Assembly: GCA_001642945.1 (NCBI GenBank)
Contig: LGRT01000026.1
Span: 112,393 to 176,392, forward strand
Direction: 5' to 3'
DNA length: 64,000 nucleotides
DNA from: Rhodobacteraceae bacterium SB2
GTDB taxonomy: Bacteria; Pseudomonadota; Alphaproteobacteria; Rhodobacterales; Rhodobacteraceae
The notes beneath the pieces are model-generated. The model searched no databases. It was not told the origin of the DNA and saw nothing but the letters and a program-made list of their open reading frames with translations. Position numbers and translations under genes: made by a program. This document shows, piece by piece, positions 18,414 to 27,460 of this stretch (positions are counted from its first letter, which is position 1; the number at the start of each line of letters is the position of its first letter).

Positions 18414-20744
18414 ATGGTAAAAACACCTGCCCTGCCCCTGACAAGTACGCATTGGGGCACCTATCGCGCCAAGGTCGCGAATGGCCGCGTACAAGAGCTG
18501 CTACCCTTTGAGCATGACCAAGACCCCTCGCCCATCGGGCCAGGCATTTTGGATGTGCAGCATGGGCCAATGCGCATAGATATGCCTATGATACGCAAAA
18601 GCTGGTTAGAGGGCAAAGCTGGCCATAGCAAAGATTTGCGCGGGCGCGAGCCGTTCGTGGCCGTAAGCTGGGCGGATGCGAACCGTCTGGTTGCAGATGA
18701 GCTTACGCGGGTACGCCGCGACTTTGGCAATCAGGCGATCTATGGTGGCTCTTACGGCTGGGCCAGCGCCGGCCGGTTTCATCATGCCCAAAGTCAACTC
18801 AAGCGGTTTTTGAACTGCAGCGGCGGCTTTACCAGTTCAAAATTCACCTATAGTTTCGCCGCTGCTGAGGCCATGGTGCCGCATATCCTGGGCAGCTTTC
18901 GCGCGTATCTGGACACCTGTACAAGTTGGGAAGTGATCAGGGACCACACGCAGCTTTTCGTCTGTTTTGGAGGCGTGCCGCTGAAAAACGGTCAGATCAG
19001 TCAAGGCGGCACCGGCTGTCATATTCAGCGCGAAGCTTTGTTGGCCGCAGGCAGCGCGGGGATCGAGATTATCAATGTCAGCCCCATAAAATCTGACATG
19101 CTTGAAGATGTAGACGCTGAATGGGTGCCCCTGCGCCCTAATACGGATGTGGCGATGATGCTGGGGCTAGCGCATACTTTGCAGATCGAAGGGCTTACGG
19201 ATCAGGCCTTTTTGGATCGTTACACGCAGGGATTTGAAGCCTTCCTGCCTTATTTGATGGGCGAGCCCGACGGTATTGCAAAAACCGCCGATTGGGCAGC
19301 TGAGATTTGTGAAATTCCTGCAGAGACGATCCGCGCATTGGCCCGCCGCATGGCAGCCCAGCGCACGATGATTTCACTCAGTTGGTCGCTCACGCGTCAA
19401 GACCATGGTGAGCAACCCTTCTGGATGGGTATTACATTGGCCTCAATGCTCGGCCAGATCGGTTTGCTTGGTGGCGGGTTTGGATTTGGTTACAGCGCGA
19501 TGAATTACATCGGGGGCAAATTCAAAAGCATTTCCGGAGCATCTCTGCCACAGGGAAAAAATCTGATTGAAAATTTTATTCCAGTGGCCCGCATCACTGA
19601 CTTGCTGCTTAACCCGGGTCGGCCCTTCGATTTTGACGGGGTAGAGTACACATATCCTGATATTAAACTGGTGTGGTGGGCCGGAGGCAATCCTTTTCAC
19701 CATCATCAAGACCTGAACCTGATGATGCAGGCTTGGCAAAGGCCAGACACGATCATCGTCAATGAATGGTGCTGGAATTCACTTGCCAAACACGCTGATA
19801 TCGTGCTGCCCTGCACCACGCCGATGGAACGGGCAGATATCGCGATAACCCCGCGCGACCCCTATGTGGTTGCCATGGCGAAACTGACAGAACCCTTTGC
19901 GCAGGCCCGCGACGATTATGAAATTTTTGCCGGTATTGCTGAGGCCATGGGTGTTGCAGAGGCTTTCACCGAAGGGCGTAGCGCGGCGGATTGGCAGAGG
20001 CAAATATACGAGCAAACCATCACTCGAGCCCATAAAGACGGCGTTGAGATGCCCGAGTATGACCATATTCTTGATAAGGGCTGGTTCAAACTTGCAGAGC
20101 CTGCGCGCCCCACCGTCATGTTAGAAGATTTTCGCGCCGATCCTGCGGCAAATCCGCTGACCACGCCTAGCGGTAAAATTGAAATTTTTTCACAAACGGT
20201 TGCAGATTTTGGCTACGCCGATTGTCCCGGACATCCGCTTTGGCAGGAACCCTATGAATGGTTGGGCAATAGGGCTGACTATCCACTTCATCTGATATCA
20301 AACCAGCCAAAGGAAAAATTACACTCCCAGCTCGATCATGGTTCTGTCAGCAAGGCCCGTAAAGTTGGAGGACGCGAACCATTGCACATGCACCCTGAGG
20401 ATGCCGATATGCGCGGGCTTAAAACCGGGGATCTTGTGCGCGCGTTTAACGATCGCGGTGCCTGCCTGGCAGGCATTGTGGTTGACCCCACCATGCGCCC
20501 TGCAGTTGTTCAGATGAGTACCGGTGCCTGGTATGATCCAGATGAAACCGGTTTGTGCAAACATGGCAACCCCAACGTGCTGACCCGTGACAAGGGGACA
20601 TCAAAACTGGGGCAAGGCCCCAGCGCCCATTCCTGCCTGATCGAGGTTGAACTGTTCACAGGCTCAGCGCCATCTGTCACGGCACATGCGCCGCCCACCA
20701 TCCTACGCCCCAACCCAGATAAGAATCGAATGGAGAAGACATGA
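18414..20744 (+). CDS. cytoplasmic molybdopterin S/N-oxide reductase, BisC/DMSO reductase family
   Basis: A 776-residue bis-MGD enzyme of the single-subunit DMSO/TMAO/biotin sulfoxide reductase group. It lacks the N-terminal 4Fe-4S cysteines and has no twin-arginine signal, which suggests a cytoplasmic protein as for BisC. Tyr114 in GGSYGW and Ser147 in FTYSFAAAE align by position with the Tyr and the Mo-ligand Ser of Rhodobacter DMSO reductase. The C-terminal MGD-binding domain starts near residue 640 (LISNQPKEKLHSQLDHG). It ends in an ATGA overlap with a GcvT/DmdA-like gene, so reduction of an S- or N-oxide followed by folate-dependent demethylation is a reasonable inference. Confidence 0.9.
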   Translation: MVKTPALPLTSTHWGTYRAKVANGRVQELLPFEHDQDPSPIGPGILDVQHGPMRIDMPMIRKSWLEGKAGHSKDLRGREPFVAVSWADANRLVADELTRVRRDFGNQAIYGGSYGWASAGRFHHAQSQLKRFLNCSGGFTSSKFTYSFAAAEAMVPHILGSFRAYLDTCTSWEVIRDHTQLFVCFGGVPLKNGQISQGGTGCHIQREALLAAGSAGIEIINVSPIKSDMLEDVDAEWVPLRPNTDVAMMLGLAHTLQIEGLTDQAFLDRYTQGFEAFLPYLMGEPDGIAKTADWAAEICEIPAETIRALARRMAAQRTMISLSWSLTRQDHGEQPFWMGITLASMLGQIGLLGGGFGFGYSAMNYIGGKFKSISGASLPQGKNLIENFIPVARITDLLLNPGRPFDFDGVEYTYPDIKLVWWAGGNPFHHHQDLNLMMQAWQRPDTIIVNEWCWNSLAKHADIVLPCTTPMERADIAITPRDPYVVAMAKLTEPFAQARDDYEIFAGIAEAMGVAEAFTEGRSAADWQRQIYEQTITRAHKDGVEMPEYDHILDKGWFKLAEPARPTVMLEDFRADPAANPLTTPSGKIEIFSQTVADFGYADCPGHPLWQEPYEWLGNRADYPLHLISNQPKEKLHSQLDHGSVSKARKVGGREPLHMHPEDADMRGLKTGDLVRAFNDRGACLAGIVVDPTMRPAVVQMSTGAWYDPDETGLCKHGNPNVLTRDKGTSKLGQGPSAHSCLIEVELFTGSAPSVTAHAPPTILRPNPDKNRMEKT

Positions 20745-21922
20745 GCAATCTTCAAGAAGCCTCTGATTTGCATAACAACATCGCTATAAGCGCCCGCCGT
20801 TTTGAGGAATCTCCATTTATCGAACGCACACGCCGCCCAGAAATGGTGAAAGGGGTTTATGCAGGGCGGTTCTTCACAATTTATATGGGTGAAGATTATC
20901 TCGATAAATATTGGTGTCTGCGTCAAAAAGCGCTTATTTTTGACGTGCCTGAAAAGCCAATCGAAATCTGCGGGCCGGATGCCGTTCCTTTTCTAGAAAA
21001 AGTTTTTGCTCGTAAGATTGCAACAATGACCGAAGGCCGCGGATATTACGCAATTGCCTGCACCCCGCAAGGCGGCATCTTTATGGATGGGGTAATGTTT
21101 CGGTTGGCTGAAGACCGTTTTTGGTATGTGCAGGCCGATGGCCCAATGGAAGCTTGGTTGGTGGCGCATTCCGAGGGTTTAGACGTCACCATACGGGACC
21201 CGCGCAGTCGCGTGTTGCAAATTCAAGGGCCGGCCTCGATGGCGGTCATGACGGCCGCCTCAAACGGGGCGATTGACGATACAATGAAATATTTTCGTTC
21301 CGGATATTATGACTTGGGCGGTCAAACGCTCTATGTCTCACGCACCGGTTTCACCAATGAACTCGGCTATGAAATTTACAGCAACGGGGCGCAGACGGAT
21401 CATCTGGCGCTTTGGGATCATCTGATGGAATGCGGCGGGCTGCATGGCATGGAGTTTTCATCCACCCACGCCTTGACCATCCGCAGGATCGAAGGCGGTA
21501 TTCTTGGAAATGGCACCGATATCACGCCGGATATGACGCCGTTTGAGGCTGGCTTGGCGCCTTTCGTTAACATGGACAAAGGCGATTTCATCGGTCGAAC
21601 TGCGCTTTTGACAAAAGAAAGACACTGCTGTCTCTTTGGGGTGACATGTAGTACAAAAACCCCGGCTGCAGGCGCGCTGGTTTTCGACGGTGACCGCGAG
21701 GTTGGGCGCATTACCGCAGGGATCCCCTCCCCAACGCTGGGCCTTGGCGTTGGCTATGTGCATTTTAACGCACGCGGCGATTGGGTCGGCAGAACCCTCG
21801 CGATGCGCTTGCCTGACGGCAGCCTACACGACGCTCAAATCGTTCAACCGCCATTTTTTGACCCAGACAAAAAAATTGTACGCGGGCTGGATCGTTCTAT
21901 CCCGGAACGCCCTGCGAACTGA
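20741..21922 (+). CDS. GcvT/DmdA-like folate-dependent aminomethyltransferase family protein (paralogue 2)
   Basis: A 393-residue GcvT-fold protein clearly paralogous to the one at 7714-8886: both share FDVPE-PIEI-GPDAV near residue 68, the SRTGFTNELGYEIY segment and MTPFEAGLAPFVNMDKGDF. GGAGAAG precedes the ATG, which overlaps the reductase stop by 4 nt. The substrate is probably a methylated amine or sulfonium delivered by the upstream ABC transporter, possibly after oxide reduction. The exact reaction is not predictable; DmdA proper differs in several loops. Confidence 0.86.
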   Translation: MSNLQEASDLHNNIAISARRFEESPFIERTRRPEMVKGVYAGRFFTIYMGEDYLDKYWCLRQKALIFDVPEKPIEICGPDAVPFLEKVFARKIATMTEGRGYYAIACTPQGGIFMDGVMFRLAEDRFWYVQADGPMEAWLVAHSEGLDVTIRDPRSRVLQIQGPASMAVMTAASNGAIDDTMKYFRSGYYDLGGQTLYVSRTGFTNELGYEIYSNGAQTDHLALWDHLMECGGLHGMEFSSTHALTIRRIEGGILGNGTDITPDMTPFEAGLAPFVNMDKGDFIGRTALLTKERHCCLFGVTCSTKTPAAGALVFDGDREVGRITAGIPSPTLGLGVGYVHFNARGDWVGRTLAMRLPDGSLHDAQIVQPPFFDPDKKIVRGLDRSIPERPAN

Positions 21923-21925
21923 TCA

Positions 21926-23119
21926 ATGAAAGCAGTAGATAGCATGACTGACGCTGACATTTTGGAACCACAGGATTGGACCTTCCCAATACCCATCGCG
22001 TATGGGCCGGGCCGTCTGGGGGAAATTGGGCAACACTGCGCGGCGCTGGGGCTGAGGAACCCCTTGATCGTCACCGATAAAGGCAGCCAAGATTTGCCTT
22101 TCATTTCAAGGCTGCAGAGGGTTTTGTCTGACGCAGGCGTGTCCGCTGGCTTGTTTTCGGAAATATCGCCAAACCCGCGAGATAATGAAATTGGCGCCGG
22201 GCGCGATAAATTCCGCTCGGGCAATCACGATGCGATCATTGCGATTGGAGGCGGCAGTGCGATGGATGGAGGCAAGGCCATCTGCCTTACCGCCAGAAAT
22301 GACATAGATCTTTGGGAGTTTGAATGGGAATCCGAGCCGGCAGATATTGGCCCTGATCAAGCGTTTCCAACGCTGATCACCATTCCTACCACAGCCGGAA
22401 CCGGCGCCGAAACTGAAAGTACGGCGATGGTCACCCATACGGTTAAAGGCATGAAATTCTGCATCTACCATCCGCAATTGAAACCATCTTTGGCGCTGCT
22501 TGACCCAGAACTGACCCTTGGCCTGCCTGGCAATCTAACCGCCTGGACCGGCGCGGATGCCATGGTGCATGCAATTGAGGCCTATTGCGTGCCAGGTTTT
22601 CATCCGCTGTGTGATGGCCTTGCACTGGAAGGGCTGGCTCTGGTCGCAAAATGGTTACCGGTGGCAGTACGCGCGCCGGAGAACATGGCCGCGCGTGGTG
22701 GCATGCTTGTCGGATCTTGCCTTGCCGGGATCGCTTTCCAAAAAGGCTTGGGGCATGTGCACGCGATCTCGCACATGGTGGGCGCTGAATTCAATACACA
22801 GCACGGGCTCACCAACGCAATCATATTGCCAGTTATTCTGCGGTTCAACTTGCCGGGCATGGAGCACAAGGTAAAGCGTATGGCGGATGCCATGGGCCTC
22901 ACAGATGCGTCGGTTGACGCCTTCATTATAGAGGTTGAGCGCCTTCTTAACGATATCAATATCCCAAGTTCTTTAAGTGAAATCGGGGTGCCCGCAGATT
23001 GTGCCAGCCGCATCGCTGAAAAGGCAATGCAAGATAGCGCGGCAGGTACAAACCCCAGAAACGCGAGCCGCGCCGAAATGGAGCTTTTGGTAGAAAGCGC
23101 TTTGGCTAAAGCACGCTAA
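21926..23119 (+). CDS. iron-containing alcohol dehydrogenase
   Basis: A 397-residue group III Fe-ADH. The NAD-binding motif IIAIGGGSAMDGGKA lies near residue 105 and the IPTTAGTGAETES loop follows. Metal ligands are Asp and His in TGADAMVHAIEAY and the histidines in GLGHVHAISHMVGAEF and THGLTNA-like region. It would oxidise or reduce a small alcohol/aldehyde with NAD(P). In DMSP degraders a related enzyme (DddB) oxidises 3-hydroxypropionate, so a C3 substrate is one option. The ATG at 21944 is a possible shorter start. Confidence 0.9.
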   Translation: MKAVDSMTDADILEPQDWTFPIPIAYGPGRLGEIGQHCAALGLRNPLIVTDKGSQDLPFISRLQRVLSDAGVSAGLFSEISPNPRDNEIGAGRDKFRSGNHDAIIAIGGGSAMDGGKAICLTARNDIDLWEFEWESEPADIGPDQAFPTLITIPTTAGTGAETESTAMVTHTVKGMKFCIYHPQLKPSLALLDPELTLGLPGNLTAWTGADAMVHAIEAYCVPGFHPLCDGLALEGLALVAKWLPVAVRAPENMAARGGMLVGSCLAGIAFQKGLGHVHAISHMVGAEFNTQHGLTNAIILPVILRFNLPGMEHKVKRMADAMGLTDASVDAFIIEVERLLNDINIPSSLSEIGVPADCASRIAEKAMQDSAAGTNPRNASRAEMELLVESALAKAR

Positions 23120-23138
23120 GGGAAGGAAAAAACAAATA

Positions 23139-23693
23139 ATGTACAGCGCATTCCAAAGGCACGATGTTGAAACAGCCCCAGAGAAAAGCAAACCGCTCTT
23201 GCGGCAATTGCTTGAGCATTCAGGGCCAAATGGGTTTTACGCCGTAACTGCGGAATCTCCAGAAACGCTAACCGCATATGCTGCACTGCATAAAGCATTC
23301 ATGGCCTCAAGCTTTACGAATGAAGAAAAAACTGTGGTTTGGCAGAGCATCAATGTCGAAAATCAATGTCATTTCTGTGTTCCAGCGCATACTTACATGG
23401 CCAAGGCTATGAAGATTGATAAGCCGGTATCAAATGCTCTGCGCGACGAAACAGCTCTTCCAACGAAGCGGCTCGAAGCTTTACGCGATTTTACTTTGCT
23501 ATTGTTGCGCAATCATGGGCACGCAAGTGACGTTGAAATCTCAAAATTCCTAAGCGCCGGTTTCACTCATCAGAATATGTTGGAGGTTGTGCTGGGCTTG
23601 GCTCAAAAAACGATCAGCAACTACGTCAACCATTTGGCGCGTACACCTGTTGATAAGCAATATGAACACTACGCCTGGAAAAAATCGGGATAA
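23139..23693 (+). CDS. AhpD/carboxymuconolactone decarboxylase-like protein
   Basis: A 184-residue helical protein with the AhpD-type redox motif CHFCVPAHT (C-x-x-C-x-x-x-H) near residue 75 and a nearby glutamate-rich helix. These proteins act as alkylhydroperoxidase-like disulfide reductases or as adapter enzymes. GGAAGG lies ahead of the ATG. It sits between an alcohol and an aldehyde dehydrogenase, where it may detoxify peroxides or radicals formed in the pathway; the role is inferred. Confidence 0.85.
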   Translation: MYSAFQRHDVETAPEKSKPLLRQLLEHSGPNGFYAVTAESPETLTAYAALHKAFMASSFTNEEKTVVWQSINVENQCHFCVPAHTYMAKAMKIDKPVSNALRDETALPTKRLEALRDFTLLLLRNHGHASDVEISKFLSAGFTHQNMLEVVLGLAQKTISNYVNHLARTPVDKQYEHYAWKKSG

Positions 23694-23699
23694 AATCAG

Positions 23700-25127
23700 A
23701 TGAAAAACCTTTCAAACTTTTATATCTCTGGGCAGTGGGTTAACCCAATCTCAGAAGCCTCAATGCCAGTTCTGAACCCTGCCACGGAAGAACAAATTGG
23801 AACGGTCGCTTTGGGCAATTCAGCGGATGTGGACAGCGCGGTCGCCGCCGCAAAATCTGCCTTTGATAGCTTTTCTTTAACCAGCAAAGTCGATCGTTTG
23901 GCTCTCCTTAAAGCGTTGAAAGCTGTCACTGAAAAGAGGTTTGAAGATCTTGCACAGGCGATGCGCATAGAGATGGGCGCCCCGATTAGTATGGCGCGCG
24001 ACGCGCAGGCCGATGCCGCGATGGGCCATCTTATTGGCTTCATAGAGGCGCTTGAAACGCTTGAAGAGCGCTGCGTTTTATCCAATAGCGATATTTTGAT
24101 ACGCGAACCGATTGGCGTTTGTGGGCTGATTACGCCTTGGAATTGGCCGATGAATCAGATCGCGCTTAAGGTTATTCCGGCACTGGCCACGGGCTGTACC
24201 TGTATTTTAAAACCTTCCGAGCATACGCCGATTTCCGCAATGATCTATGCAGAAATTATTCATGAGGCCGGCTATCCAGCTGGAGTGTTTAACCTAATCA
24301 ATGGCCTTGGAGACACGGTTGGCTCGGCGCTGTCGCGTCACCGCGATGTTCAGATGATGTCGTTTACCGGATCAACGCGTGCCGGGGCAGCCGTCACGCA
24401 GGATGCCGCCGAAACCGTCAAAAGGGTGACGCTTGAGCTGGGTGGCAAATCACCCAACCTCGTCTTTGCAGATTGCGACCTTGCAGAGCGCGTTACCGCC
24501 TCGGTCGGTGAATGCATGTTTAACACCGGACAATCTTGCGATGCTCCAACCCGGCTTTTGGTCGAGCGCGCGTGTTATGACGAGGTGCTCAAAATCGCAA
24601 AGCGGGCGGCAGAAGCAACGGCGGTCGGGGATCCGGCGCAGGCGGGTGATCATATCGGCCCTCTATTTGACCGTATTCAATATGAACGTGTGCAAGCCAT
24701 GATCCATAAGGGGCTTGCCGAGGGGGCAACCTTATTGGCAGGCGGTCCCGGCAAACCCGAAGGCTGTGAAATTGGGTGGTATGTGAAGCCAACGATCTTT
24801 GCAGATGTCTCCAACGATATGGCGATTGCGCAGGAAGAAATATTTGGTCCCGTTTTGGTGATCATTCCCTTTGAAAATGAAGATGAGGCGATTGCGATTG
24901 CCAATGACACGCCCTACGGTCTGGCCGCTTATGTGCAAACTGGCAGCGCGGCTCGTGCCGAGCGTGTTTCCGCGCGCCTGCGCGCTGGCGCCATTCACGT
25001 CAACGGGGGGGGCTTCAATTACGGGTCCCCCTTTGGCGGCTATAAGCAATCGGGCAATGGCCGCGAAGGCGGGTCAATGGGGCTGGAAGATTATCTTGAA
25101 ACAAAAACGCTGCATGGCATCACCTGA
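23700..25127 (+). CDS. NAD(P)-dependent aldehyde dehydrogenase
   Basis: A 475-residue ALDH with the full signature set: TPWNWPMNQ, SFTGSTRAGAAV, the catalytic glutamate in LELGGKSPNLVF and the nucleophilic cysteine in NTGQSCDAPTR, plus EEIFGPVL. It would oxidise the aldehyde made by the adjacent Fe-ADH to a carboxylate. It belongs to the betaldehyde/vanillin-type group rather than the CoA-acylating methylmalonate-semialdehyde group, as judged by length and motifs. Spacing to neighbours is 6 and 12 bp. Confidence 0.92.
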   Translation: MKNLSNFYISGQWVNPISEASMPVLNPATEEQIGTVALGNSADVDSAVAAAKSAFDSFSLTSKVDRLALLKALKAVTEKRFEDLAQAMRIEMGAPISMARDAQADAAMGHLIGFIEALETLEERCVLSNSDILIREPIGVCGLITPWNWPMNQIALKVIPALATGCTCILKPSEHTPISAMIYAEIIHEAGYPAGVFNLINGLGDTVGSALSRHRDVQMMSFTGSTRAGAAVTQDAAETVKRVTLELGGKSPNLVFADCDLAERVTASVGECMFNTGQSCDAPTRLLVERACYDEVLKIAKRAAEATAVGDPAQAGDHIGPLFDRIQYERVQAMIHKGLAEGATLLAGGPGKPEGCEIGWYVKPTIFADVSNDMAIAQEEIFGPVLVIIPFENEDEAIAIANDTPYGLAAYVQTGSAARAERVSARLRAGAIHVNGGGFNYGSPFGGYKQSGNGREGGSMGLEDYLETKTLHGIT

Positions 25128-25139
25128 AAGGCATCTGAC

Positions 25140-25997
25140 ATGACAAACCGGATTATTCGCCCGCGCCGCAGTTTCATTTTCACACCAGGCTTACGCCCTG
25201 ACATGTTCCCAAAAGCGCTGGCCTCGGGCACAGATATCGTGTGCGTTGAACTTGAAGACGGGATTGCCCCAAAAGACAAAGCCGAAGCGCGGCAAAAAGC
25301 TTTGGCGCTGTTTGAAGCCCCGCAAGCCGATGACGGTGTCGAGCGGATCCTACGCATCAACTCGATGCGCGAACGCTTTGGGATCGAGGATGTGAACGCC
25401 GTCTTAAACAGCAAGACCCCGCCACCCGCCTTGATGATGCCCAAGCTGCGTACGCCAGACGAAGTGGTGATTTTGGATCAATTGTTAACAGAAGCGGGCC
25501 ATACAACGCGGTTGCACGTTATTATTGAAACCAATGAGGGGCTTGAAGCGGCGTTTGAGATTGCCAAATCTTCAGACCGCATTGATGCAATGTTTTTTGG
25601 CGGCGTTGATATGGCGGCTGAACTGCGGTGCCAAAACACATTTGACGCGATGATCTATGCACGCTCGCGCGTGGTGCATGCCGCTGCAGCCGCCGGATTA
25701 GACGTGATTGATGTGCCATTCCTTGATCTTGATGACTCTGAAGGGATGCGCGTTGAGGCCGAAAAAGTTCGCGACTTGGGCTTTTCGGGTAAGGGCTCCG
25801 TGCATCCCAAACAGATTGCTGCGCTGAATGAAGTGTTCACACCGAGCATTGCGCAAATTGATCGCGCCCGTCGCATTATTAACGAATTTGAGAACGCGGA
25901 TACGGGTCTGATTGTGATCGACGGCAAATTGATAGAAAAACCGGTTATGCGTGAGATGTACCGGATCGCAGCGATTGCGGATAGACTGGAACAATAG
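25140..25997 (+). CDS. HpcH/HpaI-CitE family lyase/aldolase
   Basis: A 285-residue TIM-barrel lyase like citrate lyase beta and malyl-CoA lyases. VCVELEDGIAPKDK near residue 35 has the metal-binding acidic residues, FFGGVDMAAEL the later metal/CoA region, and GKGSVHPKQI the loop typical of CitE-like proteins. It may cleave a beta-hydroxyacyl-CoA to acetyl-CoA and an aldehyde acid. It is the last gene of the plus-strand operon and is convergent with the TctE-like kinase. Confidence 0.88.
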   Translation: MTNRIIRPRRSFIFTPGLRPDMFPKALASGTDIVCVELEDGIAPKDKAEARQKALALFEAPQADDGVERILRINSMRERFGIEDVNAVLNSKTPPPALMMPKLRTPDEVVILDQLLTEAGHTTRLHVIIETNEGLEAAFEIAKSSDRIDAMFFGGVDMAAELRCQNTFDAMIYARSRVVHAAAAAGLDVIDVPFLDLDDSEGMRVEAEKVRDLGFSGKGSVHPKQIAALNEVFTPSIAQIDRARRIINEFENADTGLIVIDGKLIEKPVMREMYRIAAIADRLEQ

Positions 25998-26006
25998 GGT
26001 TAAAGA

Positions 26007-26043
26007 CGTAGCGCCTTTCAATATAGGCACCCACAACGCTACG
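26007..26043. terminator. possible bidirectional hairpin between convergent genes
   Basis: CGTAGCG (26007-26013) pairs with CGCTACG (26037-26043), with an inner GCCT/AGGC pair. No T-run follows, so the function is uncertain. Confidence 0.35.
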
Positions 26044-26057
26044 GGAAACTGTCTTAG

Positions 26058-26094
26058 CAGTGCTGTCAGAGAAATCGGCTCAAGCATCAAAAGT
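26058..26094. repeat. dispersed repeat, copy 1
   Basis: CGGCTCAAGCATCAAAAGT at 26076-26094 is identical to 61010-61028 in the same orientation. The 18 bases to the left align without gaps, with TCAGA conserved at the same distance and the upstream differences being transitions. The copy covers the last codons and the stop of the TctE-like kinase. The nature of the element is unknown. Confidence 0.55.
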
Positions 26095-27460
26095 CATGAG
26101 AAACGTTAGTTGGAATTGAAAATGTGAAGCGCATCCGAGGTTTCGTAGTGACCATGACTTCGCCTTGATGGATTTTAGCAATTTCATAGACAATCGCTAA
26201 TCCCAAGCCAGATCCTGAATTCTCTCCGATTTGCGAAAACCGATCAAAACAAGATTGAATTTCGCTATCCTCAATCTTAAGGCCGTCATTTTCGACTTGT
26301 ATAGTAACAGCGTCGGAATTGGCGCTGACAGTAACAATTATTTCAGACAGCGTGTTTCCACCATGTTGCAGCGCATTTTCAATTAAATTTGTGATCGCTT
26401 CATTCAACAAAGTTGGGTCAAACCTAGCTTTTGCAGCTTGAGTGGCAGTATTCACCGTAAATTCTATATCCCGAGCCAGCACTTTTGGCGCAAGGCGCGT
26501 TGTGAGCTCGGTTACAGCGGCATTGACCTCCTTCAACCCCAAAGCGGGTTGAACGCCACGCAACCGCTCTAGCGACAACATTTGATTGGTCAATCGCACC
26601 GTCCTCCGAGTTTCAGCGACCAATTGTGCTGCTCGATCCGTGCTAGCGGAAAAAGTTTTCGCAGCAAGCGTAGCCTGGGCCATCGCATGAATGGCCGCCA
26701 CCGGATTGCGCAATTGGTGGGCAGCATTCGAGATCAGGCGATCACGCGCCACTTGGGCTTCGGTTAATTGTGAAAAAAGAGCGTTCAACCGGCTCACAAT
26801 TCCGCGTGCCTCTATAGGAACTTGTCTCTCAATGGGGCGGATATCTGATGGGCTACGCCTTTGGATGGCGGCCTCTAGCTGGCCCAATGGACGCAATCCT
26901 AAACGCACACCAAAAATGACCACACTGGCAGCCGTTAACACCAGCAATGCGGTGATAAACGCAGCCTGTAGCGCCAGATTACGGGCAAATTTGAACCTTG
27001 GCTCAAGGTCTTGCCAGACTGTAACCACTGAAACACCCGAAATACCTCCGATCACGACCGGCTCGGCGAGGCTTACCGCCCGCACAGCTCGACCCAGATG
27101 TCGGGCATTGAACAAGAATGGAATATTACGCTCTAAACTTGCTGTTCTATCACGTACCGGCGGGGAAGAATAACCAGTAACAAAACTGCCATCTGGCCCG
27201 TAAACATGATAATATATTGACCCGGCTGCAGCATCTTCGAAAAGGTTCTGCGTCGTCACGGAAAGCGAGTCACCACCCGAATAAGCGACATCGCGCGAGA
27301 CGGCCAAGCACAGCATAACCAGCTGACGGTCGAAAATATCTTCTGCGGTTTTTCGCGCTTCGACAAAGCGCCAATAGATCGCAGCAAAAGCAACAATTAA
27401 AAGCGGCAGCAGAATTAAAATTAACAGACGCAGCCGAAGTGAGGTAGATAAGATACTCAT
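26087..27460 (-). CDS. sensor histidine kinase, TctE-like
   Basis: A 457-residue membrane kinase. Transmembrane helices lie at about 10-30 and 167-187, flanking a periplasmic sensor domain of the TctE type. A HAMP-like linker follows, then HisKA with the phospho-acceptor His248 in AAHQLRNPVAAIH and an HATPase domain with N, G1 (NDGLKIED) and G2 (GSGLGLAIV) boxes. The ATG overlaps the response-regulator stop by 4 nt. Adjacent tct genes indicate sensing of an external tricarboxylate. Its last codons fall in a dispersed repeat. Confidence 0.92.
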   Translation of the reverse strand: MSILSTSLRLRLLILILLPLLIVAFAAIYWRFVEARKTAEDIFDRQLVMLCLAVSRDVAYSGGDSLSVTTQNLFEDAAAGSIYYHVYGPDGSFVTGYSSPPVRDRTASLERNIPFLFNARHLGRAVRAVSLAEPVVIGGISGVSVVTVWQDLEPRFKFARNLALQAAFITALLVLTAASVVIFGVRLGLRPLGQLEAAIQRRSPSDIRPIERQVPIEARGIVSRLNALFSQLTEAQVARDRLISNAAHQLRNPVAAIHAMAQATLAAKTFSASTDRAAQLVAETRRTVRLTNQMLSLERLRGVQPALGLKEVNAAVTELTTRLAPKVLARDIEFTVNTATQAAKARFDPTLLNEAITNLIENALQHGGNTLSEIIVTVSANSDAVTIQVENDGLKIEDSEIQSCFDRFSQIGENSGSGLGLAIVYEIAKIHQGEVMVTTKPRMRFTFSIPTNVSHDF

